Below, piece by piece: positions 22,614-33,623 of a stretch of DNA of 64,000 nt. The notes beneath the pieces are model-generated. The model ran no database searches, had not been told where the DNA came from, and saw only the letters and a list, made by a program, of their open reading frames with translations. The translations under genes and the position numbers were made by a program. The stretch covers positions 1 to 64,000 of the forward strand of contig JACKQL020000145.1 in the NCBI GenBank assembly GCA_018296165.2. The letters are read 5' to 3'. Every line of letters starts with the position of its first letter. Position 1 is the first letter of the stretch. Source of the DNA: Termitomyces sp. T153 (lineage: Eukaryota > Basidiomycota > Agaricomycetes > Agaricales > Lyophyllaceae).

Positions 22614-25048
22614 GGTGGGTGTGGGCCTCGTTTCTTGTCGCTCTTGGACTTGCTGCCTTCCCGCCTATTGTATATATGATTTTTTGTACGCGAACATGTC
22701 ACTTCTTGGTCCCTGGGCGTGTGAAGTGAGATTTTTAGTTTTGTCTGAGGGCGAAGTAAGCGAAACACGCAGGGGTGTGAGAGGGAGTGGAATCCCTAGT
22801 GAGTTCAGAGGCGGGGGTTACGTCCGCTAGTGCCGTCTGCGCTGGCTAGTCCCGGGGTTGGTCGGGACGGGGCGGGGCATCGCAGGAGGGCTCCCGGGGT
22901 CTGTCGGGGTTGGTGGGAGTTCTCCGGTGGGGTCCCCGGCATTTCGGGCGGTGTCGTTGGATTTGTTTCTCGGAAATTTTCGACTGGGGGTGTAGGGGAC
23001 GTGCGCCGTTTTGGTAGTAAAGGGTGGCCTTTGAATTTTGTACGGCGCCCAACGGGTTCGGGGCTTTGGTTGTCTTGGCGGTGCGGTGGGCGGGGGGTAA
23101 TGGGGGTCTTCCCATGGTCTAGCCCTTGCGTCGGTATTGGTGGTGAAGGCGGGCGGGCCTTTTTTTATTTATTGGCGGGGTTGGGTGAGGCGGGGTTCGT
23201 CTTCGCAGTATAGTTGGTCCGGGTCGGGGTTGTGTTCTGGAGTGCTGCGTCTGTGGGCGGGCCTGCTTCGGGTGGCGCTTTGGTGTGCTCCGGAGTGTCG
23301 ATGACCGAGGGGGTAGGATGCGGGGTGATCAGTCCCAACCAGTTCCTTCGGGTCCGGGGCCCAATTTGGGGTTCCGGGTCATCTACGTGATATTGCTCTC
23401 CTGACCAAAGGTAAGCCCACGGCGGACAAAGGGGGTCTTACGTATTTCTGATACTTCCTCGAGTTCGGAGGTTCGGGGGTCAGTGGTTCCTTCATCGGGA
23501 AGAAGTGGGTGGTCCCGGAGTCGACTCAAGGGTCACTTGGTGGGGGTTTGTTGGTTGTTCCTGGTTGTTGGGGCGGCGGGAAGGTCGGCCGCGGGGGGCA
23601 CTGGAGTGGGGCTCCCCGGGAGATGCGGCAGGGTCGGATTTACTCTTCGTTCGTGTTCCGGAGCGGTCCGGAGATTGTGCAAGTGCAGGGGTGATAGTGG
23701 GGGGAGGCACTGCCAGCTTGTCTGGAGGCCCCGGTGATGTGGCCCCTGTTCGGGCGGACATATTCCGGTGTAGGGGCGGGGTTCGGAGTGGGTGGTGATT
23801 TCTGTTGCGGAGTTGGGGCTACCAGGGCATCGTTGTTGAGCCGGCGCTGTGAGTTTTCTTGGTCAGATGTCGGGGTCGGAGCGGAGGCCCTGGAGTTGTG
23901 TCGCCAGGGTCCGGAGCCGGGTTGATGGGTTCGGAGGGGTCTGGGTGGGACTGTTTCGGGCTGGCGCGGGGTCGTTTTGGGTCGTCGAGCCAGATGGGGG
24001 AGGTCTGTTGAGGATATGGGAGCGCGTGCCCTTGGGGTTGTCGGGTCGCTTAAATGGCCGATCGTTGTTTTCTGGATGATGGTGGGGCTTCTCCCTCCCT
24101 TGTATGAACATGTCAGCGAATTTAGAGCACTTAGGGAACTACTTCGTATAGGGTCCTTTTTCCCTATAGTTAGTTCGGGGTGGCCCCTATGCTGGGGATT
24201 CCTTCGTGGGAGGTGGCGTAGTCTGGTGGCGGAGTGTAAGCTCGGGGATGTTTTGGTCCTGTTCCGGGGTTGTCAGGGTCGGGTCGGGGAAGTCGGGGCC
24301 CCTTCATTTGTTGGGCGGAGGTGACGGCCGATCGATCGAGGTCCGGAAGCAGGTCACGGGGTTGGAGCATAGCCTAGGTCTGAGGTTCTTGTCCTGTGGT
24401 GGATTCGAGCTTGATTTCGATGGTTTCGGGGTTAGTTGTCGGAGGGTTTATTTCCTTGGAGGGGGTCGATAATAGGGTTTGGTGATGTTGTTGGTGATTA
24501 GTCGCGTTCGTCGGTCGGCGGGGTTGCTGGGGGGCCGGTGGATCCACAGGCGGGCTTCGGGGAAGCGCGTTCTCAGTGGTTTCTTTGTAGCTGGCGATCC
24601 TCGCGCTGTGGGTGACTGTTCCATGGCAGGTTGGCATTATTGTGGGTCGGAGGGCTGGCGCGGTGCCGGAGACCTTGTTACTCATTTGATCGGATGGTCG
24701 CCAGGCTTTAGGATGTTATTCTTTGGGTGATGTCGGGGTCGACTTTGTGCGAGAGAGCGGAGTTGGCGGGGAGTGTAGGGGTGGGGTGGAAGATGAGTTG
24801 ACGGTTTGCGCGAGGGGTTGGGAGTTGGGTGTGAGTTGGGGAAGGTGTCCGTGGGGGGAGCCGTTGTATGAAAGTAACTGGAGCGGAGGGGACGTTTGGT
24901 GTCGGATCCACGACTCAATGTGCCTCGGCAAATTGGGCAGGGCCGTATGAATCATAAGGGTTCCCCGGCGCGGGTAGACCATAGACATCGGAGTTATTTG
25001 ATTGTGTGTGCGGAGATAATGCGGGCATCACGGACGGGGTAAGGTCAG
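22614..25048. other. Internal non-coding region of the young element
   Basis: GC- and CpG-rich DNA with only short, low-complexity Pro/Gly/Arg frames on both strands. No gag, protease, RT or integrase motif was found. Shortly after the antisense gene, 'tatatatgattttttgta' (about 22670) could serve 3' end formation. This region probably replaces the lost gag-pol, as in large retrotransposon derivatives (LARDs). Confidence 0.6.
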
Positions 25049-25060
25049 GTCTTGATATTA
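25049..25060 (-). promoter_or_regulatory. Self-primer binding site of the young family B element
   Basis: On the element strand TAATATCAAGAC directly abuts the 5' LTR. It is complementary to GTCTTGATATT in the same LTR (plus-strand coordinates 25746-25756), 33 nt downstream of the TATA box (25782-25789). This fits Tf1-like self-priming by the mRNA 5' end; it resembles no tRNA 3' end that I recognise. Confidence 0.75.
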
Positions 25061-26224
25061 TGTCAGGGTCCGCTGACCTCGGGGGCGCAGCTGCACTGGG
25101 CGAGTCCTTACTAGGCGGGCGTGATTCCCCTGCATTGGTGACCGGACACTCAAAGACATTCAGGGTCCTGGTGGTTTGCACGGGTAATTGGGGAGATGTG
25201 ATCCAGACAGATCCGGGAAGGTCCGGAGAAGTCGGATTGTGGGGAAATGAGACGGTCTTGGCGGGGTTCAGGCAGAAGGCCGTACGGGAGATTCGCGGAA
25301 GCAAGGGAGTAGGTGGCTGTGTGATCAATGGGGGCGGAGCCGGGGTTTGATGGGAGATCATTTGGAGTTGATGGAGTCCGGGACCGAGCGAAGAGTGAGG
25401 TCCGGACCTGGTAAGGAGTGTCGGGGTTCGTAATTATAATCGCGGAGTTCGTGAGGTCGTTAGGGTTGATGAAGAATTGGGCACAAGGGTCAGACGTCGT
25501 CACCGAGACGGCATCGGACAAGACAATATGGAACAAGAGTAGATTCGAGTGGAGGTACGAAACGATGACGAGAACGATAACAAAAAGGGGACGAGACAAG
25601 ACCGGGAGACTGAGATAAGACCGGGAGACTGAGATAAGACCGGGAGACTGAGATAAGACCGGGAAACTGAGAGTAAGGAGAAAGAGATACGAAAACGAAC
25701 ACGAAACACAAAGAGGAAACAATCAGACCATAGGTAACGTTAAGCAATATCAAGACCGGAGTACGAAGAGCTACTCGATGACTTATATACTGACTACCGG
25801 AGGACTTCGGGGTACGTCGGCTGTGGCGGCGGGGCTTGGCGGGGCTTGACAGAGCGGGCGGGTGTCGGTTGTGATCGAAGATCGTGCCGCGCTGATACGT
25901 TGATGGGATCGCGGGTTGTTCCGAGGTTGTCGTGATATTCCGGAATAGGTCGGAGGAAGCAGGGTGTTGAGTTAATGATGGGTGGGCGAAGATCAGGAAT
26001 AGCGGGGGTGGTTCTCGGGGTTTGGGAAGCCCAGGGTAAGTGTCAGTGGCTGCGGGGCAGGCACCGAAGTTGGCCAGGGGGCCGTCGGAGTTAGCCGGGG
26101 ATGTGTCGGAGTTAGCCGAAGTAGGCGTGGGCATGGGCGGAAGTTCGGCGGAGCGTTGGGGGTCCTTTTGGGGTTCGGGGGTTTGATGGACGATGTGCGG
26201 GGCTTTGGGGAATGGGTCGTGACA
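25061..26224 (-). repeat. 5' LTR of the young family B element
   Basis: 1164 bp, paired with 20114-21272. On the element strand: TATATAAG (25789 to 25782), then 33 nt later the proposed transcript start GTCTTGATATT (25756 to 25746), then the four 19-bp units, then the end CTGACA at 25061. Confidence 0.93.
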
Positions 26225-26229
26225 GAGAG

Positions 26230-29010
26230 GCCCTCTACAAGGATGTTTGGAGCAACAGCAGAGCCCCAGAAGAGGAGCATGGAGGGGAGTTCGGTAGCAT
26301 ATATGAGCTGGAGCTCCTAGACAAAGCAGTAGAAGTGGGGGATTGAATTTATGGCTACCACTGTACACCTGCTGCCCTCCATTGCAGAAATACAGGCTGG
26401 CCAGACTATGTCTCAGCTGCTGGCCCAGGCATTTGCTGCTAATGCCATGCCTCAAGAGTTCTGGGATGTGGTATCCCTCTATCTTCATGCATTCAAGGAT
26501 GTGTTCTCCAAAGCTTCATTTGACTTGCTTCTAGAGTGCAAGAGGTGGGACCCTGCCATCAAACTGCTACCAGACTCTGCAGCCTCCAGCTGGAAGGTCT
26601 ACCTGCTTGTGTCCCAGAAACAGAACAAGCTCAATGCATTCCTGCAGGAGAACCTGGACTCTGGTCAGATTTGCTCATCCAAGTCTCTGATAGCTTCTCT
26701 GGTCTTGTTCATTAAAAAGAAGGATGGCTCCCTTCAACTGGTCCAGGACTACTGGGTACTCAACACTATGATGGTTAAGAACTGTTACCCTCTCCCCTTC
26801 ATCTCCAAGCTCATCAACAACCTTTGGGGTGCATGATACTTCACTAAGCTGGACATTCAGTGAGGTTACAACAATGTGTGCATTCAGGAGGGAGATGAGT
26901 GGAAGGCTGCCTTCTGAACCAACCAGGGATTCTTTGAGCTGCTTGTTATGTTCTTTGGACTCACCAATAGCCCTGCTACCTTTCAGACCATGATGAACAA
27001 CATATTCTGGGACCTCATAGTGGAGGGCATAGTGTGTGTGTACCTTGATGACATCCTCATCTATACCAAAACACTGGAGAAACACTGTCAGATTGCTTGC
27101 CTTGTCCTGGAATGCCTCTGCCAGCACCAGCTCTACCTCAAGCCAGAGAAGTGCAAGTTTGAACAAACCTGGGTCAAGTACCTTGGCCTGATCATATCAC
27201 ATGGAACCACAGAGATGGACCTGGTGAAGGTAGCAGGCATAGCAGAGTGGCCAGAGCCCAAGAACAAGAAGGAGGTGCAGGCATTCCTTGGTTTCACAAA
27301 CTTCTACCAGAGATTCATTCAGGACTTTTTGCACCATGCCTGTCCACTATTTGACCTCACTGGAAAGGATGTTCCATGGAGTTGGGGACCTCTGGAGCAG
27401 ACAGCCTTTGACACTCTCAAGCATGCCATGACCTCTGGACCTGTCCTCCTCTTCCTGGATGACAGCTCTCCCTTCTAGCTGGAGGCTGACAGCTTCAACT
27501 TTGCTACTGGGGCTATGCTCTTGCAGCAATCTCTGGAGGATGAGAAGTGGCATCCAGTGTCCTTTTACTCCAAGAGCCTGAACATGGTGGAGTGGAACTA
27601 TGAGATCCATGACAAAGAGATGCTGGCCATCATCTGGTCATTCAAGGAGTGGCAGCACTTCCTGGAAGGTGCACAGCACAAGTTTGAGGTCTGGATGGAT
27701 CACAAGAACCTCAAATACTTCTAGATGGCCAAGAAGCTCAATTGCTAACAGGCCCAGTGGTCCCTCTACCTTGCTAACTTCAACTCCTCTTTGCACCACA
27801 ATGGTATATTGGGTCCTACACTAGTACCTGTGATCTCTGCCTCCAGACCAAGCTCCAGCACTGACTTCCCCATGGACAGTTACACCCACTACCCATGCCC
27901 ATGGAACAATGGAGTGTGGCATCCATGGACTTCATTGTAGAGCTCCCTGATGCCCACAGTTATAATGCAATCATGGTGGTGGTAGACCTATATGGCAAGC
28001 AAGCACCCTTCATTCTGACCCACACCACCTGCTCCACCATGGGCACCACAAACCTGTACTAGAAGAATGTCTGGAAGCTCCACAGTCTCTTCAATGCCTA
28101 CATCTCAGATTGGGGACCACAATTTGTGGCAGAGTTCACTCAGGAGCTCTACCAACTGCTTGGAGTGAAGCTCCACACCACTACCACCTACTACCCACAG
28201 TCCAATGGCTAGATGGAATACATAAACCAGGAGTTAGAGCAGTATCTCTGCCTCTTTTGCAACAAACACCAAGACAACTGGGATGAACTCCTCCCTGATG
28301 CTGAATTCCAATACAACAACTACATTCACATGTTCACCCAGTTTTCCCCATTCTTCCTTGACATGGGACAGCATCTGTGCATGGGTTTTGAGCCCCAGGC
28401 CTGGCCCTCAGAGAATGAGGCAGTCAACAAATTTGTGGACCAGATGAAGAGGTTGCAGGAGGAGGCCCAAGCAGCACTGGCAAAGGCAAAGGATGACATG
28501 GTGCAATACTATGACTGTGGGAGGACCACAGAGTGCAAATATCAGCCCGGAGATCAAGTCTACCTGGATGCATCCAACATTATGACTACCCAGCCCTCAA
28601 AAAAACTGGCACACTGTCAGTTGGGACCTTTCACAGTGGAATGACAGGTAGGACCTTTGGCCTACTAACTCTGGCTCTCCATGGGAATGTGCCAGCTTCA
28701 TCCAGTGTTCAATGTGGTCAAGCTAACTCTGGTCCTTAAAGATCCCATTCCAGGGTGTTGTCTGCCCCCTTTGCTGCCCCCCATGATGGTTAACAACAAC
28801 AAAGAATACAAGGTGGAGGAAATCCTGGATAGTTGTTTATTCTGGAGATGACTACAATACAAGGTGAAGTGGAAAGGCTATGGGATTGAGGATATCTTCT
28901 GGGAGCCACGGGAGAATGTACACACCCCCAGACTTGTCAAGGAGTTCCACCAGAGACATCCAGAGGCCCCACATGCCATACAAGGGATCTACCCTATCTT
29001 GCCAGCAGAC
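26230..29010 (+). pseudogene. Family A Gypsy pol, decayed (RT, RNase H, partial integrase, chromodomain)
   Basis: Continues the gene cut at 20108. RT (26351-27060) includes FIKKKDGSLQLVQDYWVLNT (YWxLN from YRxLN, CGG to TGG), FGLTNSPATFQTMMNNIFWD and an intact catalytic YLDDILIY. The thumb/RNase H part includes YLGLIISHGTTEMDLVKV, LGFTNFYQRFIQDFL and EIHDKEMLAIIWSFKEW. A deletion near 27.8 kb removes the integrase zinc finger; the core resumes at 27900 (MDFIVELPDA) with YISDWGPQFVAEF and YYPQSNG. Chromodomain words (KGYGIEDIFWEPRENVHTPR) lie at 28870-28940. Several TGA/TAG stops derive from CGA or similar codons. Confidence 0.9.
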
Positions 29011-29057
29011 TGAGCAATCAGGGACTTTTTTTACCTTGCGCATGAAGACACTGCATG

Positions 29058-29072
29058 CTAGAGGGGGGGTGA
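29058..29072 (+). other. Polypurine tract of family A Gypsy (plus copy)
   Basis: CTAGAGGGGGGGTGA directly before the LTR start TGTCAGGGGAC, identical to the tract of the minus copy. Confidence 0.85.
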
Positions 29073-29421
29073 TGTCAGGGGACTTCCATTTCCAACCTCT
29101 GTGACTAGTTCCAGCACCTCTGCAGCTTGTTTGACATCTCCAGGGCTCCTTCTAGAACCCTGAAGTTCTCTGTATTGCCTCAGCAGTCATTGCTCTAGTG
29201 TTAGGAGTAGCTCCAGTCATCTGTACAGTAGTTCCTATGCCTCTGCTGCCTGCTGATGTGCCACACCAAGCAGCAGGGATCCTTAGACTTGTTCTCTTTG
29301 GACTCTCCTCTGCTAGGTGATTAGTTACTGATTGTATCATTGTCTACTCCACTAATATACTTTGGATTCCTCTCTGCTAGCTGTGTGACTCTGATCCACT
29401 GCCCTGGAGGTTGCCCTTACA
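29073..29421 (+). repeat. 3' LTR of family A Gypsy (plus copy)
   Basis: 349 bp from TGTCAGGGGAC to TTGCCCTTACA, followed by the GATAG duplication. AGACTTGTTCT lies at 29285-29295, 212 bp from the LTR start, the same offset as in the minus copy. Confidence 0.92.
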
Positions 29422-29426
29422 GATAG

Positions 29427-30880
29427 GGCAGTATTCCTGGTATGTAACTACAAGGACTCAATACAGCATATGCTTCTTGAGTTCTGGGCACCAGGCAAAG
29501 AGGTGATGTGGAAGACAGTGAAGGAATGGGTGGAACAGGAAGGGAGACATGTGAGTAAGGCTCAGTATTGGGGAAATAGTAAGCAAGGAGAAATATGATT
29601 GAAGATGGAAGAAGGTGTCCATGGAGCAAAGTTGAGACTATACAAACTATTATTTACAGAAGCAACATCAGCAATATGGGCCTCACAGTGTAGACAGTAG
29701 GAGAGTAATTGGTAACAAAGAAAGAAATGGCAAGGGGACTATCCCAAGAGATGTAGACAGCTTGATAAGGAGAATTGATGTAAGAATACAACTGGACTGC
29801 TTACTTGCCCAAGGTAAAGAGGGCAACAAGGGTGGAGATTGATGAAAGAGATGCGGAAAGGCTTGCTGGTGAACAAAGGCAACTTGCCAAAGGATTGGCC
29901 AAGGTAAGCTGAGGTTTTCTAGTAAATTAGTGGGTATTTAAATATTCAATATTCACTGCCCAACTTGCAGTCTTCAAAAATAAGGGATGACATTGGTGCA
30001 GGAGTCCACATAGTATTCAACACCATGAGTGTGTATAAAACATTTCCTCTGCAACCCAGCAGGTACAACAAGCTAACTCCTAAAAAGGGGCAAGATTGTT
30101 AATGGCTGACTGCTACCTAATAGGGTAACACTCCTTGAAAAAAAAAAGAATGCTCTTAACACAAAGTGATATTCCTACTATATAGCAAACATAATAAGTC
30201 ATCAGGACCTCTTCTGTATAACATGTCACAAGTTCCTATGTTGAACTAGTGCATTTCAGGGGTTCTTGACTTTAAACTCATGTACACACACTCTCACATG
30301 TATTAGATCATACAGAGCCCTGCCAACCAAGTTTGTACCCTTGAGTTGAAAGTCAGTACTCTGCCCCTGACAATGGACAAGGTCAGCCTGTCAAGGTTGA
30401 AACACAAGTTTGCACACACCCTTGGTGTTTTTGCCTTTGACTTTGATGCAATGGAAAATAACTCTCCTTTAGGCACATCCTGCCCTCTGACAATCACACT
30501 TTCCTTGCTTCTGACTATTGATCCATGCTGAGCATAGTGAATTAAATTGGGGATGGATTTGGAGAAGACTTGCTTACTGGAAGAGGTTGGGTCAGATTGC
30601 AATCTGATGGATTCAAAGGAATGAGGTTGAAGTGTTTGCAGAATTTGTGAACAAAGAAATTGGTCTTGGAGAAGATTGATTTATTGACAACTTCAAGGAT
30701 CATCAATGGCAATTTGCCTTCAATCCTATACATGGTATTGCTAGGACTCTGGGATTCAGTTACACCATAATTAGCAAAACTATAGTAATCAGTGACAATG
30801 TCTATGAATCTTGAAAGAAAGGTAAATATACAGTAAGGCTAATTGTCTCAGCATCAAAGACTGTGACTTCAGAACCAGCT
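29427..30880. other. Decayed DNA with an unidentified protein-like stretch
   Basis: CpG-poor. Minus-strand frames at 30542-30733 (YRIEGKLPLMILEVVNKSIF and onward) and 30303-30602 (SIVRSKESVIVRGQDVPKGE, then RVCANLCFNLDRLTL) read like pieces of one protein across a frameshift, but I do not recognise the family. The rest (29430-30300) has only short frames. Confidence 0.35.
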
Positions 30881-31770
30881 GGAAGTGTCTGAAGACCTTC
30901 GATATTTTTTACCAGGTCTGGAGTCTAGGATGTGTTCTGAGACCAGGAGTGGAGCAGCAGTGCCAAAACAAGGTTTGGCAGCACCACTGGGGGTCTTGAA
31001 CAAGTGTGGAACAGGTGTAGGGGTTCTGTGGAGCAAGTTTAGAGGTTCCATCCTAATGGGGAAGGTCATTGATGCAGACTTGATGAGTTGATGGCAGGAT
31101 TTGATGGTGGGGTTGATGGTGGGGTTGAGTGATTGGGGTGGTCCAGGAGAAGTAAGTCAAAGGAGGGGAATGGGGCCATGGAGGGTCATGACAATACTCT
31201 CCTTCTAGCATTGAGACCCTCAAGACATGCATGTGACCAAATGGAGTTCCAGTTGGTTCTCTGGAGATCACCAGCATGGTTGATGTTGTGGGTTCCAGTG
31301 ATTACTTTGTCTTCTCTCACTGTTGTTATGTCTGCTGGTATCCCTACTTGAGAGTGGTGTAGTGCTAATGCCCCTGTGAGTCCTCCTTTAAGTTTTCAGA
31401 GTTTGGTTGACCTGTTTCAGTGCCAAAACTGTATGCTTCATGGTGATGATTGCACCTTCTGTTCCTTTGTGGCTTTGGAGACAGCAATCCAAGGGTGCCT
31501 GGTGTTACATGTTTAGGTGGCTTAGAGCTGTTTGTCCTTGAGATCCTTGTTGGGGCTTCTGTCATCCTTCTTGGCCAATCTCCAGAGGTTCCTCCTCTTC
31601 TGAGGCCATTGCTTGCAGGTGGACCTCCTGGTTGGGTGCAGAGGTACCAGGTGGGTAGCCCATTGCTAATAGAGGCCTGCCACCAGAAGGGGTCCTGGGG
31701 TTGGCAGGGCATGGGAGGTAGGAAGTACAGGCCTGCCAGCCAGAGCCATGAGGGTTGGGAGGACCATGGC
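30880..31770 (-). repeat. Fragment of a family B element: LTR end plus adjoining internal DNA
   Basis: About 30880-31191 resembles the family B LTR in minus orientation and ends GGTCATGACA. The next bases (31192-31240: ctccttctagcattgagaccctc, then caagacatgcatg) match the CpG-decayed version of the DNA inside the young element's 3' LTR (ctttcagcgtcgagaccc, then ttcgagacgcg at about 21280). So the LTR/internal junction is preserved. Further internal sequence runs to about 31770, where Copia gag sequence starts. Confidence 0.6.
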
Positions 31771-31772
31771 AA

Positions 31773-33122
31773 GGTTCATCATGCCTGTGGTTATAGTAGT
31801 TGTCTTGCACTCCAACATGCCTCCATCACTGCTTCTATGAAGAAGTACTAGACTATGGAGGCCTGGATCAAAGAAGTATGCTCTCTTGTCAATCACCTTA
31901 ATGCCATCAACATCCCCACATCTGATGAAGACATCTTTGTTGTCCTCACTGTGGGTTTACCCCTCCCTATGAGACAGTCATCATTTCTCTCAATGCCATC
32001 ACCTTGACAGAGCTTATGCTCAACATTGTCATCACTCACCTACTCAATGAAAAAAGTAAGGGGCGTGGTGGCTCAGCTGGCACCATTGCATCCCAAAGTG
32101 GGTCACATGATCTGCAAGTGCAAGGTCGGGGTTTTGACTCTGGCTGAGTGCGCCTATGTGGAAAACACCTTAGACACCATGTGGGTTATTCAATGCTGCC
32201 GGAAAGCCACTGCCCGCATGTGCTGACTTGGGAGGCTTTGTGGTGCAGGCTGGTGGGGACTGACCAATCAGCATGTGGTTCGATGAGGCATGGTGACCAC
32301 CACGCTTGTGATCTGATGAGAAAAACAGAGGATTTCCCTGGCGCAATGGATTTGGGAGAGGGCTAAGGTCTTCACTGACCAAGCAGGTCGTGGTACGGGT
32401 AGGGGTGAGAATAGGATGCCAATAGTTTGATCAGGCTGCCAATGCATTGTGTGGTCCATCAGATGGTTTGGTTGAAGCGCCAATTTGATCGGGTGCCTAG
32501 CTTGAAGGGTGCGGCATGACTGTCATTGGAGCAGATGCTGGATCATTCCGTTGTGGGTTCCTAATCTCGGGATCAATCTTCTGAAGGTAGCCTCTGGGCA
32601 TGGGGAAGGGTTTAGTCGTGAGACCCTTGCTAGTGATGTGGGTTAATTGGCAGCCAGAGCTGGGCATAGAGACCTATATGGGACATGACCAACACATGCT
32701 AGTAAGCCCTGCCGAGTACAGCTGGGTTTAGAAATTGGGACGGCACGTTAGCGGCAGATGGTATGGGGATTTAGTGGTGGGAAGTAGTATGAACTCTGAT
32801 AAAGTCAAATTGTAGTAAAGTGGCTATGAGGCATAACCGGCATTGGCTGAAAAGAGATCTGGCCGGAGAACTAGTTGGAGTGTCTGTAATTACCATCCCC
32901 CCATTACGTACTGCGGGACCTAAGATACAATGGTCAGGTGTAAACTAGGGCCTCGAAGAAAATAATAACAAAGACTCACTCACTCACTCACTCAATGAAA
33001 AAAGTCATCAGAATCTCACTTGCCCTGTTGTTCCATCTGAGCCTGAGGAGAAATCTGCTAGAGAAGCTATACTTGCAATGAGGAAGGAAAAGTACACCAT
33101 CATAAATGTTTTGCTTGAGAAG
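31773..33122 (+). pseudogene. Copia gag remnant, interrupted by a retroposon
   Basis: Plus-strand codons from about 31773 match the gag of the complete element at 45600-45845 (KVHHACG..., ITASMKK, TMEAWIKE...LNAINI, SDEDIFVVLT). The frame is cut at 32057 by the 932-bp retroposon and resumes at 33006 up to the polypurine-like 'gcttgagaag' before the LTR at 33123. Only the last part of gag survives. Confidence 0.75.
32058..32989 (+). mobile_element. Long tRNA-headed retroposon (SINE-like), young
   Basis: 932 bp flanked by a perfect 16-bp target duplication ACTCAATGAAAAAAGT (32042-32057 and 32990-33005). The head GGGGCGTGGTGGCTCAGCTGG contains a Pol III A-box-like TGGCTCAGCTGG, and about 45-60 nt on GGTTTTGACTC resembles a B box (GGTTCGANTCC). 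It ends in AATAATAACAAAG followed by (ACTC)4. CpG is retained, unlike its surroundings. No ORF of note. The long, variable target duplication and 3' simple repeat point to LINE-machinery mobilisation. Confidence 0.8.
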
Positions 33123-33267
33123 TGTTGAGGACAACAAGCTCATATGGGCTGAATGGACTTTAAACTTTAATATGTTAACTGATAGACAGATGTTGTTGTA
33201 GTTACAAGCTTCTGGGCACTTGTGACACCACATGCTCTGATTCTTTTCTCTGTCTGATTTCCCAACG
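33123..33267 (+). repeat. Copia LTR (relative of the gag-only element)
   Basis: Starts TGTTGAGGACAACAAGCTC and ends TTTCCCAACG, matching the 140-164-bp LTRs at 44937 and 45845. It follows the remnant gag at the same distance and is therefore its 3' LTR. The 5' LTR is missing. Confidence 0.8.
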
Positions 33268-33623
33268 CCTGCATGATCATATCATACTTATTGGGCTCTA
33301 TGTCATCTGGAAAGTTAGTTTTGCTTGTTTGGAAGCATTGTATCTCATCACAGCAGGAAATCATTACGTTACAGCGTGGCAAGAAATGGCGCTGGTGCCG
33401 CGTAGATCTTCATATATTTTCCTGGGCAAAGTCTAAGGCTTTGTGCCCCGTAAGTACTTATGGCAAGGTTGGGTATTGGCACCGTTGTTCAAGAAAAGGT
33501 CTCCGTTTTGGGCTACTTGTCAATTAGAAGGATATACGCCTTGTGGTGGTTAGTGAACCTATCACTGATCGAGTTCCGAGATTGTCGAATGGAGACAGGA
33601 CAAGAGGTAACGTGGTTTGAGAA

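Larger units (their letters stand above)
20114..26224 (-). mobile_element. Young non-autonomous LTR retrotransposon (family B) carrying an antisense gene
   Basis: A complete 6111-bp element with LTRs of 1159 and 1164 bp and a perfect GAGAG target duplication (20109-20113 and 26225-26229), inserted in the protease-RT junction of an older Gypsy element. The LTRs are nearly identical (a few percent differences, many at CpG), so insertion is recent. Polarity is minus: a polypurine tract adjoins the left LTR and a primer site adjoins the right LTR. There is no gag or pol; the only convincing gene is on the plus strand (21483-22613), antisense to the element. High GC and CpG contrast with CpG-free flanks starting exactly at the target duplication. 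Confidence 0.93.
17656..29421 (+). mobile_element. Ty3/Gypsy retrotransposon, family A, plus copy split by a young LTR element
   Basis: Both ends carry the target duplication GATAG (17651-17655 and 29422-29426). The 5' LTR is 17656-18024 and the 3' LTR 29073-29421. Without the inserted element (20114-26229) it is 5.65 kb, about 0.4 kb shorter than the minus copy; the missing part is the end of RNase H and the integrase zinc finger near 27.8 kb. All genes are decayed by CpG loss. Confidence 0.93.

Noticed and set aside
21605..22729. A continuous 374-codon plus-strand frame as the antisense gene product
   Set aside because: It begins inside intron 1 with a TTG and reads through intron 2 into a frame without homologue support. 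Splicing both introns gives a continuous 341-codon model that agrees with the decayed copy, so the unspliced frame is not the product.
32058..32130. A functional tRNA gene
   Set aside because: Has A- and B-box-like sequences, but no cloverleaf could be drawn with a proper anticodon stem and acceptor pairing, and it is the head of a retroposon with its own target duplication.
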